Part shown: piece by piece, positions 9,418 to 19,011 of the stretch
Layout: each line of letters starts with the position of its first letter
Position numbering within the stretch: position 1 is the first letter of the stretch
Source of the DNA: DASSQJ01 sp963772645
Lineage (GTDB): Bacteria > Actinomycetota > Actinomycetes > Actinomycetales > Dermatophilaceae
Reading direction: 5' to 3'
Length of the DNA: 64,000 nt
Assembly: GCA_963772645.1 (NCBI GenBank)
Contig: CAVYYD010000009.1
Span: 1-64,000 of the forward strand
Notes under the pieces: generated by a model
The model's input: only the letters and a program-made list of their open reading frames with translations
Databases searched by the model: none
Told to the model about the DNA's origin: nothing
Translations under genes and position numbers: made by a program

Positions 9418-10825
9418 CGAGAACCCACTTCCCATCCCGGCCGTCCTCCTGCCATCCACCGCCCTCCAGCGCGGAGGCGAGGGGGCCCTCAGCCTTCACC
9501 AGCGCCGTACCGCACCCCTTGGCGCGCATCACCGCGTCCCATCCCGGCTCCGCGGCCGCCATGCGCAAGTAACCCTCGACGTCCCGTACGGTGTAGAGCT
9601 CGATCCGCCCGTCGATGGCGGGGACCAGATCGGGGTGTTTGAACAGCAGCCACCCGCCGAGGAAGTAGTCGTTGCACACGACGGTGCCGGCAGGCAGTCG
9701 GTCGAGTTGGGCCGAGAGGCCGTCCGGGAAGCCCGCAGACGTCGAGGCCCGAGCCGGCGCCGCGAACGCCGACAGCGCGGCGCCGAGGGAGAGCGCAGCA
9801 ACCACCGCGACCATCTCTCGCACGCGGACCGGGGCGTGCGCGGGCCGGAGCCGCGACGTCAGGCCCGACGCGAGCAGGGGGGCGGCGACCATCGCTGCGA
9901 GAGGGATGGTCCGGCCATGGACCACGGCGAGGTACGCGGCAACACCAAGCAGGAGGACTCCGGACCACGACGGGACAGGCCCCCTCGTCCACACGACGAC
10001 CGTGAGGACGAGCATCGCGAACACCGCGACGAAGGCGGGGGTGTGCGCCGGCACGGGGAGCCACTCCTGCACGAACGAGATGGTCTCGCCCACGTCCCGT
10101 CCCGAGAGCAGGAGGCGCGGTCCCACCGGCGTCAGTGCGGCGGCGGCCACCGACAGGACCACCACGGCCGACTGGCGGGCGACGGTCGGCCAGTCGCTGC
10201 GCTCGAGGAGCAGCCCGACCACGACCACGGCACCAAGGCCCGGCACGACGATCCAGAAGCCGTGGACACAGGCCCACAGCCAGGCCACCGGGATGAGCCA
10301 CCAGCGCGCTCTGCCGTCGCGGGACGCCCGCCACCAGGCTGGTGCCACGACGGCGGCCAGCAGGAAGCTGAAGATCTGCGGGCGCGGCGTGAGGCTCACG
10401 GTGGCGCCCACCAGCGCCGCGACGGCCACGACGGCGCTGACCAGAACTGGGTTGTCCTTGCGGAGTGCGATGTAGAGCGCCGCGGTGATGGTGGCCGCCA
10501 CCGCCGCCACCATACAGGCGAGCCCCGCGAGCCCGGCGACCCGATAGGCCGCCAACGAGGCCAGCTCGCCGATCCACTCGTGGTGCACCCACTCGTACGT
10601 GGTGAGGTTCGAGAACGGATCGCGCTCGACGAAGTCCCAGGTCTGCAGGAGGTGTTCCCCCGCGCGCAGGTGCCACCACATGTCGGGATCGTCGACCGGC
10701 CGCAAGAGGGCCAGCGGCACCGAGAGCAGGACCAGCAGCAAAGGCCACAGTTGCAGCCACACCGGGATGCGGAGGCTGGAAGGGCCCTCCGGCTGCGTCG
10801 GGGGCGCCTCGGACTCCACGCTCAT
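9404..10825 (-). CDS. GT-C-like polytopic protein of the D-x-D-x-W-W-H-L-R family (paralogue A)
   Basis: 473 residues starting MSVESEAPPTQPEGPSS. After the first helix comes DDPDMWWHLRAGEHLL, then ERDPFSNLT, WVHHEWIGELAS and GLAGLACMV. About eleven helices follow, then a soluble C-terminal segment with LPAGTVVCNDYFLGGWLLF, IDGRIELY and a terminal GKWVLV strand. The early acidic motif and helix pattern resemble GT-C glycosyltransferases with a polyprenyl-linked donor, but no biochemical activity is known to me for this family. It is the best preserved of four local paralogues (others at 11889, 15775 and 17144). Its ATG overlaps the stop of the acyltransferase gene (ATGA), so it is the last gene of a four-gene coupled operon. 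Confidence 0.72.
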   Translation of the reverse strand: MSVESEAPPTQPEGPSSLRIPVWLQLWPLLLVLLSVPLALLRPVDDPDMWWHLRAGEHLLQTWDFVERDPFSNLTTYEWVHHEWIGELASLAAYRVAGLAGLACMVAAVAATITAALYIALRKDNPVLVSAVVAVAALVGATVSLTPRPQIFSFLLAAVVAPAWWRASRDGRARWWLIPVAWLWACVHGFWIVVPGLGAVVVVGLLLERSDWPTVARQSAVVVLSVAAAALTPVGPRLLLSGRDVGETISFVQEWLPVPAHTPAFVAVFAMLVLTVVVWTRGPVPSWSGVLLLGVAAYLAVVHGRTIPLAAMVAAPLLASGLTSRLRPAHAPVRVREMVAVVAALSLGAALSAFAAPARASTSAGFPDGLSAQLDRLPAGTVVCNDYFLGGWLLFKHPDLVPAIDGRIELYTVRDVEGYLRMAAAEPGWDAVMRAKGCGTALVKAEGPLASALEGGGWQEDGRDGKWVLVSSP

Positions 10826-11892
10826 GCCTGGCTCGGGATGCTGCTCCGCCCGCGTGCCCCCTGCGGGCGGCGGAGGACCGGTCGCTCGAGCACGGCGAAG
10901 CTTGCGAGGGTGACGACCGAGGTCAGTCCCAGTCCCAGGAGGAGCGCCAACCAGCGATGGCCGGGCACGAGCCACCAGGCCAGCCACAACGCAGGCAGGT
11001 GCCAGAGATACAGGCTGTACGCGCGAACCCCTACGGCGCCCAGCCAGGCGGTCGACAGGACCCGCTCCACTGCCCGGTGCCGGTGGACACCATGGATGAC
11101 CGCAACGGTGGCCAGCGTGACCGCGGGGAAGACGGCGAGGTCGTAGGCCCACCCCAAAGGGGCGCCCGGCATCGGGACGAGGAGCACAACCATGGCCAGC
11201 CCTGCTCCTGGACCCGGGCCGTCGCGCAGGAGGTGTGGACCCTCCCAGCCAACGTGATGTGCCAAGGCCAACGCAGCACCAGCGCACATGACGCCCACGT
11301 TGGCCACCGGCGCGAGGTAGAAGACCCGGAAACCGAGCGGGAGGGCGGCGAGGAACAACACGACTGCGGCGCCAACCAGTATCGACGCGATGCGGCCGAC
11401 CTCCACGCCCCGCCGCCTGGCGATGAGGAGGAAGACGGGGAAGAGGAGGTAGAACGTCCATTCCGTCGTCAGGCTCCAGCTGGGCATCAGGGACTCGTGG
11501 ATGCGCTGCTCGGAGGCGGAGAGCAGGCCGGTGGTCTGGGTGAGGACCTGGAGGCCGTCGCCGACCGCGCGCTCCGCGCTCCGGGCCTTGGCCAGCACGA
11601 GCACGCTCGGAACGAGGACGGCCACGGCCACGGCCACGGGACCTAGGCGCACGATTCGACGGCGAAGGAAGGCGCGGTACCCCGAGGCGTCGGGCGTCAG
11701 GCGCATCCCGATCGTCGCGATCAGGTAGCCGGAGAGAACGAAGAAGACGAGGACCCCAGTCCCGCCCAAAGGCGGCCAGGGCAGCAAGCCGAGATGGAGG
11801 CTCGCGTGGGTGAAGACGACGCCCAGGGCGGCCACGCCTCGAAGACCGTCGAGGGCCGTGAGCCTCTCGAGATGTGGGCTGTTCGTGCTCAT
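10822..11892 (-). CDS. Acyltransferase family 3 (OafA/YrhL-like) integral membrane protein
   Basis: 356 residues from ATG 11892 with LTALDGLRGVAALGVVFTHA, the AT3 signature Arg and catalytic His region, then GVLVFFVLSGYLI, SWSLTTEWTFYLLFP and YSLYLWHLPALWL. About ten membrane helices. AT3 proteins O-acetylate or otherwise acylate surface polysaccharides, using cytoplasmic acyl-CoA. It overlaps both neighbours by four bases (ATGA), so its expression is coupled to the paralogue A and B proteins. There is no SGNH domain at the C-terminus. The start was chosen at the ATG that overlaps the upstream stop; the longer frame is a shadow of the neighbour. Confidence 0.85.
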   Translation of the reverse strand: MSTNSPHLERLTALDGLRGVAALGVVFTHASLHLGLLPWPPLGGTGVLVFFVLSGYLIATIGMRLTPDASGYRAFLRRRIVRLGPVAVAVAVLVPSVLVLAKARSAERAVGDGLQVLTQTTGLLSASEQRIHESLMPSWSLTTEWTFYLLFPVFLLIARRRGVEVGRIASILVGAAVVLFLAALPLGFRVFYLAPVANVGVMCAGAALALAHHVGWEGPHLLRDGPGPGAGLAMVVLLVPMPGAPLGWAYDLAVFPAVTLATVAVIHGVHRHRAVERVLSTAWLGAVGVRAYSLYLWHLPALWLAWWLVPGHRWLALLLGLGLTSVVTLASFAVLERPVLRRPQGARGRSSIPSQA

Positions 11893-13453
11893 CGGGCGCG
11901 GCTCCAGGCGACCACAGGGCCCCGGGTGGCAAGACGTGACCAGTCGGGGCTCGCGTCGAGGGCGGCGGCCAGGGCGTGGGTGTCGAGCCCGGCAGAGCTC
12001 GCGAGGACGACGCACGTCGCGCCTCGACGGCAGGTGAGTCCAGGCTGTCTCCGGTCAGGAGGTCGACGGCGTCGGCATTGCGGGAGTGGCCCCAGTAGTC
12101 GGCCCGGCCGTCGATCCACACCGTGACGTCGGGCCGGAGGAGCAGGACCGCACCCGCCGATGACGGGTCGGAGAACAGCCGGCAATGGCGAGGGAGGGCG
12201 TCGGCGGCCGCCTGCACTGCCATGGGCCGGCCGAGCAGCGACCCGGCGAGTACTGCAGCCGGGACGAGGAGCACCGCTACCGCGGTGAGCACGACCCGCC
12301 ACGGCCGGGCATCCGCCCACCGGCGCACCCGAGGGCTGCGGAACAGCCCGGTGGGGTGGTCGGCGGCCGTCCGCGTGGCGACCAGGTTTGCGACTGCGGT
12401 GGCCGCGAGTGCCGCCACCGGCGAGAGGAGCAGCAGGGCGACCCCGATGAAGCGGATGGCCTGCACGGCGGCCAGGGCCGCGGGGAGCCCGACCACGGCG
12501 AGGGCGAGCACCAGGCCCACCCTCGGGTCGGTCCAGGCGGTGTCGCCACGACCGGACGACCCACCGGAGCGCCATCGCGAAGCCGGCGATCGCGAGCAGC
12601 CCGGCCGGGGCCCAACGGGCCGCGAGGCTGGGGGTGAACATCCCCGCCCACTCCAGGACGACGCCCTCGCAGGCCTCCTGGACCCGCCGCGAGAGCTCCC
12701 AAGCGGAGAGCCCGTACGGCCCGGCGAGCACGCCGCCGACGGCGCCCACCAGCGACGCGGCGCTGAGCAGCCCCCGACGGCTCCCGACGACGGTCGGCGT
12801 GGTCCACCAGAGCACCGACCACGCGAGCGCCGAGGCGGGGGCGAGGAGCAGCCACGACAGGTGCAGCCACGACCCGAGGGCGGCCACGGCGAAGGCCGGC
12901 GACCGCGACGAGGAGGGCGTCGACCGCGGCGGGTGGGCGGCGGACGCGCCGTCGCCAGCCGTCCGCGAGGAGGACCCCGCCCATGAACAGGGTCTGCGCG
13001 GCGAGCGAGGCTCGAGGCGAGAGCATGGCCAGGGCGGGGAGGACGGCGACGAGCACCCCGGCCAGGGTGGGCAGTGGGCGCGCCCCGAGCCGCCGCGCCA
13101 GGGCCACGGCGACCGCGAAGTAGGCCAGCACCGAGAGCAGCCCGACCGCGAAGAACCCGGCGAAACCCGGCGAACCGGTACGCCACGCCGAGGACGTCGT
13201 TCCAGAGGGGCGAGGTCTGGGTGAAGAGCCCGTCGACCGGGGCCCAGCTCCACGAGTCCGGACGGGACAGCGGGGCGCCGTCGAGGTTCTCCATCCCCGC
13301 CCTGACCTGCCAGTACGGGTCGCTCTCCTGGAGCACCCCGGCGCGGACCACGGCGAGGGCGCCGAGCCACGCGACGAGGATGCCGGCCTCCCACCGGGGC
13401 CGGCGGAGGGACCCGGCCCGGGCCGGGGCGTCGGAGGCCACCGCGGCCGTCAT
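11889..13453 (-). pseudogene. GT-C-like D-x-D-x-W family protein (paralogue B), interrupted by about four frameshifts
   Basis: Starts MTAAVASDAPARAGSL at 13453, overlapping the upstream stop. The motif ESDPYWQVRAGMENL and the later FTQTSPLWNDVLGVAYRFAG match the N-terminal layout of the neighbouring paralogues. The frame then breaks at about 13165 (10-bp tandem duplication), 12900, 12545 and 12025. Pieces between are LARRLGARPLPTLAGVLVAV, LGSWLHLSWLLLAPASALAW, GLVLALAVVGLPAALAAVQA and FSDPSSAGAVLLLRPDVTVW, then IDGRADYWG, in the expected order. The end GPVVAWSRAR overlaps the acyltransferase start. Either a decaying gene or a poorly resolved assembly segment; the duplication is hard to explain as base-calling error. 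Confidence 0.6.
13155..13174. repeat. 10-bp perfect tandem duplication inside paralogue B
   Basis: ACCCGGCGAA occurs twice in a row (13155-13164, 13165-13174). Removing one copy restores the reading frame, giving RFAGFFAVGLLSVLAYFAV on the minus strand, as in the paralogues. Confidence 0.85.
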
Positions 13454-15724
13454 CCGGTGAGGACCCACCCGGTCGCCGCCTGGGCCTGGAGCGAGGCGAC
13501 CCGGACCTCGGCCGAGGACGTGGCGGTGAGGTCGGAGGCGAAGGCGCTGATCGTCCGGTTGCCGGAGCCGCGGTCCTCCTTGACCCCGTCGCCCGAGACC
13601 TTGACGACGTAGCCGGTGTCCCCGCGGGCCGCGTCGAGCGAGAAGCTCAGCGTGGTCCGCGACCCCTGGGTCACCTCGCCGCTCGCGACGACGGTCCCGT
13701 CCGGGGCGGTGACGGTCACCGTGCGGCGCTGGTCGTCGATCCCGTGGACGGTGAGGGCGACGTCGACCGGGACGGCGCCGTCCCCGAGGTTGGCGACCGA
13801 GACGGTGGCGTTCGGCCCGATGTACTGACCTTCGGTGCCGTCGACGGTCTCGACGTCGTACGCGCGCAGCGCCACGAGGACCGGCTTGAGCGTGCGGGCG
13901 CGCAGCGCCGGGTCGCCCTGACCTGCCGCGCCGGCGGCCCGCAGGTCGAAGGAGACGAACTGGCCGTCGGACGAGCTGGCGATCGGCGGCCCGTAGGCCT
14001 GCTCCAGCCGGGCCGTGACGGCCGCCGGGTCGGCGAAGCCGCGGGTGGCGACCTCGATCGAGCAGAAGCCCGCCGAGACGAGGTCGCGGGCCAGGGTCCT
14101 CAGGTCGCGGGTGTCGATGGCCTGTTGCCAGTCGGCGTTCGCGGTGCCCATCATGGCGCCGAAGCTGAACCGCAGGTCGGAGTGGGCGAGGTAGGGGAGC
14201 AGCTGGTCGTAGCCGTTCATCGCGTACGCCCCGGCGCTCTCCGGGTAAGGGGTCACCGGGATCTGGAAGTCGCCACACCCCGGGGCGGTGGCCCGCTGCA
14301 GGTCGGCCGTGTAGGCGTCGAGCACCTGCATCTGGCGGGCCAGCGCCGCGTGGTCGGGGGCCTGCGCGGGGTTGGTCTGGTCGAGCGAGCCGACGACGAG
14401 CAGGGCGGCGGCGACGACCCCGGCCACGACGACGCCGCGGCGGCGCTGTAGCCGGGTGAGCCAGTAGCCGACGGCGAGCAGGGCGAAGACGAGGATGTAG
14501 AGCGACATCCGCGACCACGTGCGCACCTGGCCGGTGAAGAAGAACGCGATGAACGCGCCGAGCCCACCCACGGTGTAGAGCGCGAACGAGACGAGGGTCA
14601 GCGCCGACCACCGCCCGAGGTCGCGGTTCAGCGGCCTCCCCCCGAAGAGGCTGACGAGGGTCAGCCCGACGAGCGCGACGAAACCGCAGACGCCGACGAT
14701 GCCGAGGGCGGAGACCTCCACCGTGGCGTCGGTCGTCGCCCGGTAGCCCCAGGTGACGTAGGCGGCGAGGTCGTTGCGGTGCCCCGTCCACGGCAGGAGG
14801 AGGTCCATGAGCTTGCCGGCGAACATCTCGGACTCGACGAAGCTGCGCTGGGCCGGCACCCGCCCGGTGACGAGCGTGCCGTGGGTCCCCAGCTTCGCCG
14901 CGGCGAGCGGCAGCGCGACGACGACCCCGAGGGAGAGCATCACCCCGAGGCCGGCGAACAGGTCCTTCGGGCGTGCCGTTGGCGCGCCGCAGCAGGGTCG
15001 CCACCGCGAGGAGGATGAGGGTGAAGCCGACGTAGTACACCCCGCTCAACCCGACGACCACGACGGCCGCGAGGACGACGACGGTGCGCCCGCCGCGCCA
15101 GCGGATGCGGCCACCGGCGTCGCGGCTGAGCAGCGAGCGGCCACGGCCCACCTCGAGGACGAGCCACAGCCCGATGGCGACGACCCAGTACGCCGAGAGG
15201 TAGAGGTGGCCGTAGCGGTCCTGGTGGCCGGGCGCGTTCGCGAGGAGCACCCCGACGACGAGGCCGGCCCAGCGGCTCAGCCCCTGGCTGCGGGCCAGGA
15301 GGTACCCGGCGGCGCCGGTCAGCGGGAAGGAGGCGACGAAGAAGAGGACGCCGCCGGTGTAGGGGGAGGAGAAGAACAGGTCGAGGACCCGGACGATCGC
15401 GACGTGGATGACGTTGAGCTCGGGGAAGAACGAGCCGTTCTGGCCGAGCGGGAACCCGATGTCCGGGTTGAACCAGTACCAGCCGTGGTCGGCGATGTCC
15501 TTGAGCTGCATCGAGATCTGCGTCGCGTCGCCGACCAGCCCGAACGGCGTTCCCGGCACCCACTCCCACAGCCGCAGCGACCACGCGCCCACGAGGAACG
15601 CGAGGACGGCGGCCGCGGCGGCCCAGAGCGCCTCCGCCGGCCAGCGCCTGCGCGCGGGAGCGGTGGGCGTGGCGACGGGGGAGTGGGCCGCCGTGGGCTT
15701 CTCGATCGTGGACCCGGCGGTCAT
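13450..15724 (-). CDS. Large polytopic membrane protein, putative GT-C-type glycosyltransferase (one frameshift)
   Basis: About 757 residues if joined. Starts MTAGSTIEKPTAAHSPVAT. The segment after helix 1, DATQISMQLKDIADHGWYWF followed by FPELNVIHVAIVR, is typical of large DUF6311/YfhO-like membrane proteins. The frame breaks near 14955 after LATLLRRANGTP and resumes with LSLGVVVALPLAAAKLG. The rest has about six helices and a long extracytoplasmic C-terminus with a CARDB/Ig-like beta-rich end (IGPNATVSVANLGD, VVASGEVTQGSRTT). First gene of the coupled operon 15724-9404. Probably adds sugars to, or polymerises, a surface glycan; function is inferred from fold and context only. Confidence 0.6.
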
Positions 15725-15732
15725 GGGATTGG

Positions 15733-15738
15733 ATTATT
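15733..15738 (-). promoter_or_regulatory. -10 box of a leaderless promoter for the glycan operon
   Basis: On the minus strand AATAAT (one mismatch to TATAAT) lies eight bases before the ATG at 15724, so transcription should begin at or next to the start codon. The -35 region is weak (CTCGAA at 17-base spacing). Confidence 0.4.
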
Positions 15739-15774
15739 GTCCGAGCGTCCCTGCCTTCGAGCGACCTTGGGGAA

Positions 15775-17139
15775 ATGCGCGTGGCGTCACCGTCTGAGGG
15801 CGTGCGGAGGAGGCCCTGGCCGCTGGCCGAGTCCGTCGTCGCCCTCTGGGTCGTCGCCATCGCCGCCCTGTGCACGCTCGGGGCCGACCTCCTCTGGGTC
15901 GTCGCGCTCGGCGACCGGATCCGGGCCACCGGCACGGTGCCGCGCGGCATCCCCTTCGCCAGCGCGCCGCAGGTCGACTGGCCGAACCCGCTGGTGCTCG
16001 CCGAGGTCGGGTTGTCGCTGGTCCACTCGGTGGGGCCCTGGGCCCTCGCCGCCCTGCACCTGCTGCTCGTCGCCGCGAGCCTCCTCGTCCTCGTGGCCGA
16101 GTCGCGCCGGCTCGGGGGTGGCGAGGTCCGCACGTCGGTGGTGGTCTCGCTCGCCGTCGTCGGGGGGTCGGCCGCGCTCGTCGTCGCGCGCCTCCCCTCG
16201 CTCTCGCTGCTGCCGTTCGTCCTCCTCGTCGCGTTGCTGCGCCGCCAGCACGAGGCGCCGACCCGGGCGCTCTGGCTCGCGGTGCCCCTCGTGGCGCTGT
16301 GGGGGAACCTCCACGGCGCCGTCCTCGTCGGGGTCGCCGTGCTCGCCGTGTTCCTCGTGGCCTCGCCCGGCGGTGGGCCGCTGCTCCGGCGGGCCGGGGT
16401 CGGGGCCGCGTCGGTGGCGGCGCTCTTCGCGACGTCGGCGGGCCCGGAGACGCTGCGCTACTACCTCGGGGTGTTCGACAACGAGGCCCGGGCGCGGGGG
16501 AGCGAGCTGTGGGCGCCGCCGTCGGCCACCCATCCGCTCGACGTCGCGATGGTCCTCGCGGGGCTCGTCCTGCTCGTCCTGGCCGCGCGGCGCCGGCTGC
16601 CCCCGTGGGAGTGGCTCGTCGTCGCCGGGGTCGCCGTCGAGACCGCCACCGCGGCGCGCAACGGCATCTGGCTCCTCCTCGTCCTCGTCCCGGCCGCGGC
16701 GGCGGCCGCCCGGGGCCGGGACCAGCCGCACGCCGCGCGCCCCACGTGGTGGGTGCGGGGCCTCACCGCCGTCGCGGTCGTCGGGGTCCTGGCGGTCGTC
16801 GGGGTCATCGCCGCCCGCTCGGCCCAGGTCGCGCCGCGGGGCACGGCGGTCGTCGCCCTCGTCCGCGAGGCCGCCCACGGGCGGCCGGTGCTCGCCGACG
16901 AGCCGCTGGCCGAGACCCTCGGGCAGGCCGGAGTCACGGTGTGGGCCAGCAACCCGATCGACGCCTTCACCCGGCCCGTGCAGGGCGAGTTCCTCGACTT
17001 CCTCGCCGCCGGCGCCGTGCCGCCGGACGCTCCTGAGGTCGCGGCGGTCAGCGAGGACGCCGCGGTGCGCCTGCTGGGCGACGGCTGGACGGAGCTGGGT
17101 CGCCTGGGGGGCTACGTCGTGCTGGAGCGCTCCGGGTGA
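15775..17139 (+). CDS. GT-C-like polytopic protein, paralogue C
   Basis: 454 residues from ATG 15775 with about ten helices. The N-terminal block GADLLWVVALGDRIRATGTV followed by VDWPNPLVLAEVGLSLVHSV aligns by eye with the D-x-D-x-W-W-H-L-R and W-x-x-x-E-W blocks of paralogues A and D, but the acidic and aromatic residues are partly replaced (A-D-L-L-W-V-V). The C-terminal soluble part (RPVLADEPLAETLGQAG and a final GGYVVLERSG strand) is also shared. If the acidic residues are catalytic, this copy may be inactive or altered. It is transcribed divergently from the operon at 15724 and converges with paralogue D, the two stops being four bases apart. Confidence 0.65.
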   Translation: MRVASPSEGVRRRPWPLAESVVALWVVAIAALCTLGADLLWVVALGDRIRATGTVPRGIPFASAPQVDWPNPLVLAEVGLSLVHSVGPWALAALHLLLVAASLLVLVAESRRLGGGEVRTSVVVSLAVVGGSAALVVARLPSLSLLPFVLLVALLRRQHEAPTRALWLAVPLVALWGNLHGAVLVGVAVLAVFLVASPGGGPLLRRAGVGAASVAALFATSAGPETLRYYLGVFDNEARARGSELWAPPSATHPLDVAMVLAGLVLLVLAARRRLPPWEWLVVAGVAVETATAARNGIWLLLVLVPAAAAAARGRDQPHAARPTWWVRGLTAVAVVGVLAVVGVIAARSAQVAPRGTAVVALVREAAHGRPVLADEPLAETLGQAGVTVWASNPIDAFTRPVQGEFLDFLAAGAVPPDAPEVAAVSEDAAVRLLGDGWTELGRLGGYVVLERSG

Positions 17140-17143
17140 CGGG

Positions 17144-18544
17144 TCAGGGCCGGACCCGCAGCGTGTAGGCGCCGTCGGTGGCGACGGACCGCCACCCCTG
17201 GTCGGCGGCGGCCCGGTCCAGCGTGTCGCCGGTGTGCGCGAGGGTGGCGTCGACACCGTGTGCCCGGGCGTAGCCGGGCCAGTCGCCGGTGCCGGCGGCG
17301 AAGGCCTCGTAGGCATGGGCCACCGGGTCGGAGTAGACCTCGACCCGCAGGTCGCGCATCGGCCGCACCTCCCGGTGCCGCCACACGACCCAACCGCTGG
17401 CATCCGCGGCCACGGCGACACGGCTGCCGGCGGGCAGCGCGTCCACGGCCTCGTCGAGCGCCGGGGCGAACGGCCCGGCGGACGGCCCGCCCCAGACCAC
17501 CCCGGGCAGCAGGGCCAGCAGCACCGCCGAGGCGGCCCACGGCAGCCACTCCCCATGGGCCTGCGGGCGGGGCCGGCGCCGGCCGAGGCTGCGGGCCAGG
17601 GCGAGGGTCGCGAGGACGGCGCCGAAGGCGATGGTGCGCACCGCCCCGAGGGCCAGCACGGCCGCGGCCACGCCGACGAGCAGCTCGGGCAGGTGGCGTC
17701 GTGGGGACCGGACGCTGCGGACGACGACCACGGCCACCAGGACCAGCACGAGCACCAGCAGGGGGTTGCCCCAGGTGGGCCGCTGCCACTCGTCGACCGT
17801 GGCCCGCGCGGCCGCGCCGACCGAGAACGGCTGGGTGAGCAGCTGCGGCCCCAGCGGGGTCGCGGCGGCGGCCACGACCGAGAGGGCGACGAGCACCATC
17901 CGGGGGGTCGTGCGAGCACGCCGCCACCCCTGGTCGAGCGCTGCCGCCACCGTGACGAGGCCCCCGACCCCGACCCCGACGACCCAGCTCCCGTGGACCG
18001 TCGCCCACGCCCAGGTGAGCGGCAGGGTGACCCACGGGACGGTGTCCCGCGCCCACGCCCGCGACCACAGGGCGGTGGCGAGGGCGGCCAGGGCCAGCCC
18101 GGCGAGCTGGGGGCGCTCGCCCCAGGCGATGCTCGTGCCGAGGACCGCGAGCATCGTGACGATGCCCGAGGCCACCGGGGCCACCCACGCGCGCGCCGCG
18201 GCGTAGAGGCCCCCGACGAGCACGACGAGGGCGAGCCACCGCAGGGCGTGGAGGCCGACCGCGCCGGCGGCGTTCCACGCGAGGAGGCCCACGACCTCGC
18301 CGGCCCACTGGGTCGGGACGTAGGGCTGGTCGGCGAGCACCACGAGGGGGTCGGGGAGCTGCTGGAAGTGCTGCCCGTGGACCAGCTCGTCCCCGATCCG
18401 CAGGTGCAGCCAGGCATCGAGGTCGACGTCGGTCCGGAGCCGGACGAGCAGCGCCACGAGCACCGCCGTGGCCGGGGCGAGCAGCCAGAGCACGGCTCGC
18501 CGCGGCTCAACAGCGCTGTCGCTCAGTGCTTCCGGCTGGGTCAT
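17144..18544 (-). CDS. GT-C-like polytopic protein, paralogue D
   Basis: 466 residues starting MTQPEALSDSAVEPRR at 18544, preceded by a strong purine-rich site (GGAGGA). The block DVDLDAWLHLRIGDELVHG, then TQWAGEVVGLLAWNAAG, matches paralogue A closely. Roughly ten helices follow, then a soluble tail with LPAGSRVAVAADASGWVVW and DLRVEVYSDPV, the same pattern as LPAGTVVCNDYFLGGWLLF in A. The family appears to be actinobacterial surface-glycan GT-C-like proteins of unknown substrate. It is transcribed away from the tad pilin gene, leaving a 203-base divergent intergenic region. Confidence 0.7.
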   Translation of the reverse strand: MTQPEALSDSAVEPRRAVLWLLAPATAVLVALLVRLRTDVDLDAWLHLRIGDELVHGQHFQQLPDPLVVLADQPYVPTQWAGEVVGLLAWNAAGAVGLHALRWLALVVLVGGLYAAARAWVAPVASGIVTMLAVLGTSIAWGERPQLAGLALAALATALWSRAWARDTVPWVTLPLTWAWATVHGSWVVGVGVGGLVTVAAALDQGWRRARTTPRMVLVALSVVAAAATPLGPQLLTQPFSVGAAARATVDEWQRPTWGNPLLVLVLVLVAVVVVRSVRSPRRHLPELLVGVAAAVLALGAVRTIAFGAVLATLALARSLGRRRPRPQAHGEWLPWAASAVLLALLPGVVWGGPSAGPFAPALDEAVDALPAGSRVAVAADASGWVVWRHREVRPMRDLRVEVYSDPVAHAYEAFAAGTGDWPGYARAHGVDATLAHTGDTLDRAAADQGWRSVATDGAYTLRVRP

Positions 18545-18650
18545 GCAGTCCTCCTCCGCGCCGCGCCCGGGTGAGTCTGTCATGGCCCGACACGGGGAAA
18601 GGTCGGCGTGCATCGTCCGAACGGTCGATGCCCGGGACGCCCGTTCGTTG

Positions 18651-18681
18651 CCGGACATGAGCCCGGTCGGGCGATGTCTGG
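18651..18681. promoter_or_regulatory. Inverted repeat between paralogue D and the first pilin gene
   Basis: CCGGACAT (18651-18658) and ATGTCTGG (18674-18681) form an 8-bp inverted repeat with one mismatch. The 15-base spacer itself contains CCCG-GT-CGGG. It lies about 67 bases before the pilin ATG in the divergent region. It could be an operator for the linked regulator or a leader hairpin of the pilin mRNA. Confidence 0.45.
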
Positions 18682-18747
18682 CCCCCGGGCCCGCTGGCAG
18701 AGTCGTCACTGCAGCACCGCCAAGCCACCACACCGAAAGGCATCGTC

Positions 18748-18929
18748 ATGACCAAGGCTCTCGTCAAGCTCCAGAACAAGGTCGAGCAGATCCGCTCCGA
18801 GAAGGGCGCCACCGCCGTCGAGTACGGCCTCATGGTCGCGCTCATCGCGGTCGTCATCATCGTCGCCGTGTACTTCCTCGGCACCAACGCTCAGCACGCT
18901 GTTCAACACCGTCGGCAACGAGCGTCTGA
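18748..18929 (+). CDS. Flp-type pilin 1 (frameshift near the 3' end)
   Basis: MTKALVKLQNKVEQIRSEKG followed by ATAVEYGLMVALIAVVIIVA is a class IVb Flp prepilin: a short charged leader, G for cleavage, the conserved E+5 and Y, and one hydrophobic helix. As read, the frame runs on past 18895. In the +1 frame the sequence is STLFNTVGN, the usual Flp C-terminus, and a TGA at 18927-18929 would give a protein of about 60 residues if a second small indel is allowed. Otherwise the shifted frame stops at 19013-19015, overlapping the next ATG. It is the first gene of the tad operon, and the major pilin subunit cleaved by a prepilin peptidase not seen in this window. Confidence 0.8.
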
Positions 18930-19011
18930 CGGACCTCGCACCGAGGCGTCGGCCCGAGGCGACTGCGTGCCCGGGCCGGCGCCTCGTCGGTTCAGAGGAG
19001 AAGGTAGTGAC

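Noticed and set aside
9404..15724. A 2106-codon open frame on the minus strand spanning several genes
   Set aside because: It joins pieces of three genes only because of frameshifts and stop-poor high-G+C sequence; start codons with ATGA overlaps and domain order show separate genes.
14774..18574. A 1266-codon plus-strand frame
   Set aside because: Runs antisense and out of frame across four membrane-protein genes; Arg/Pro-rich shadow.
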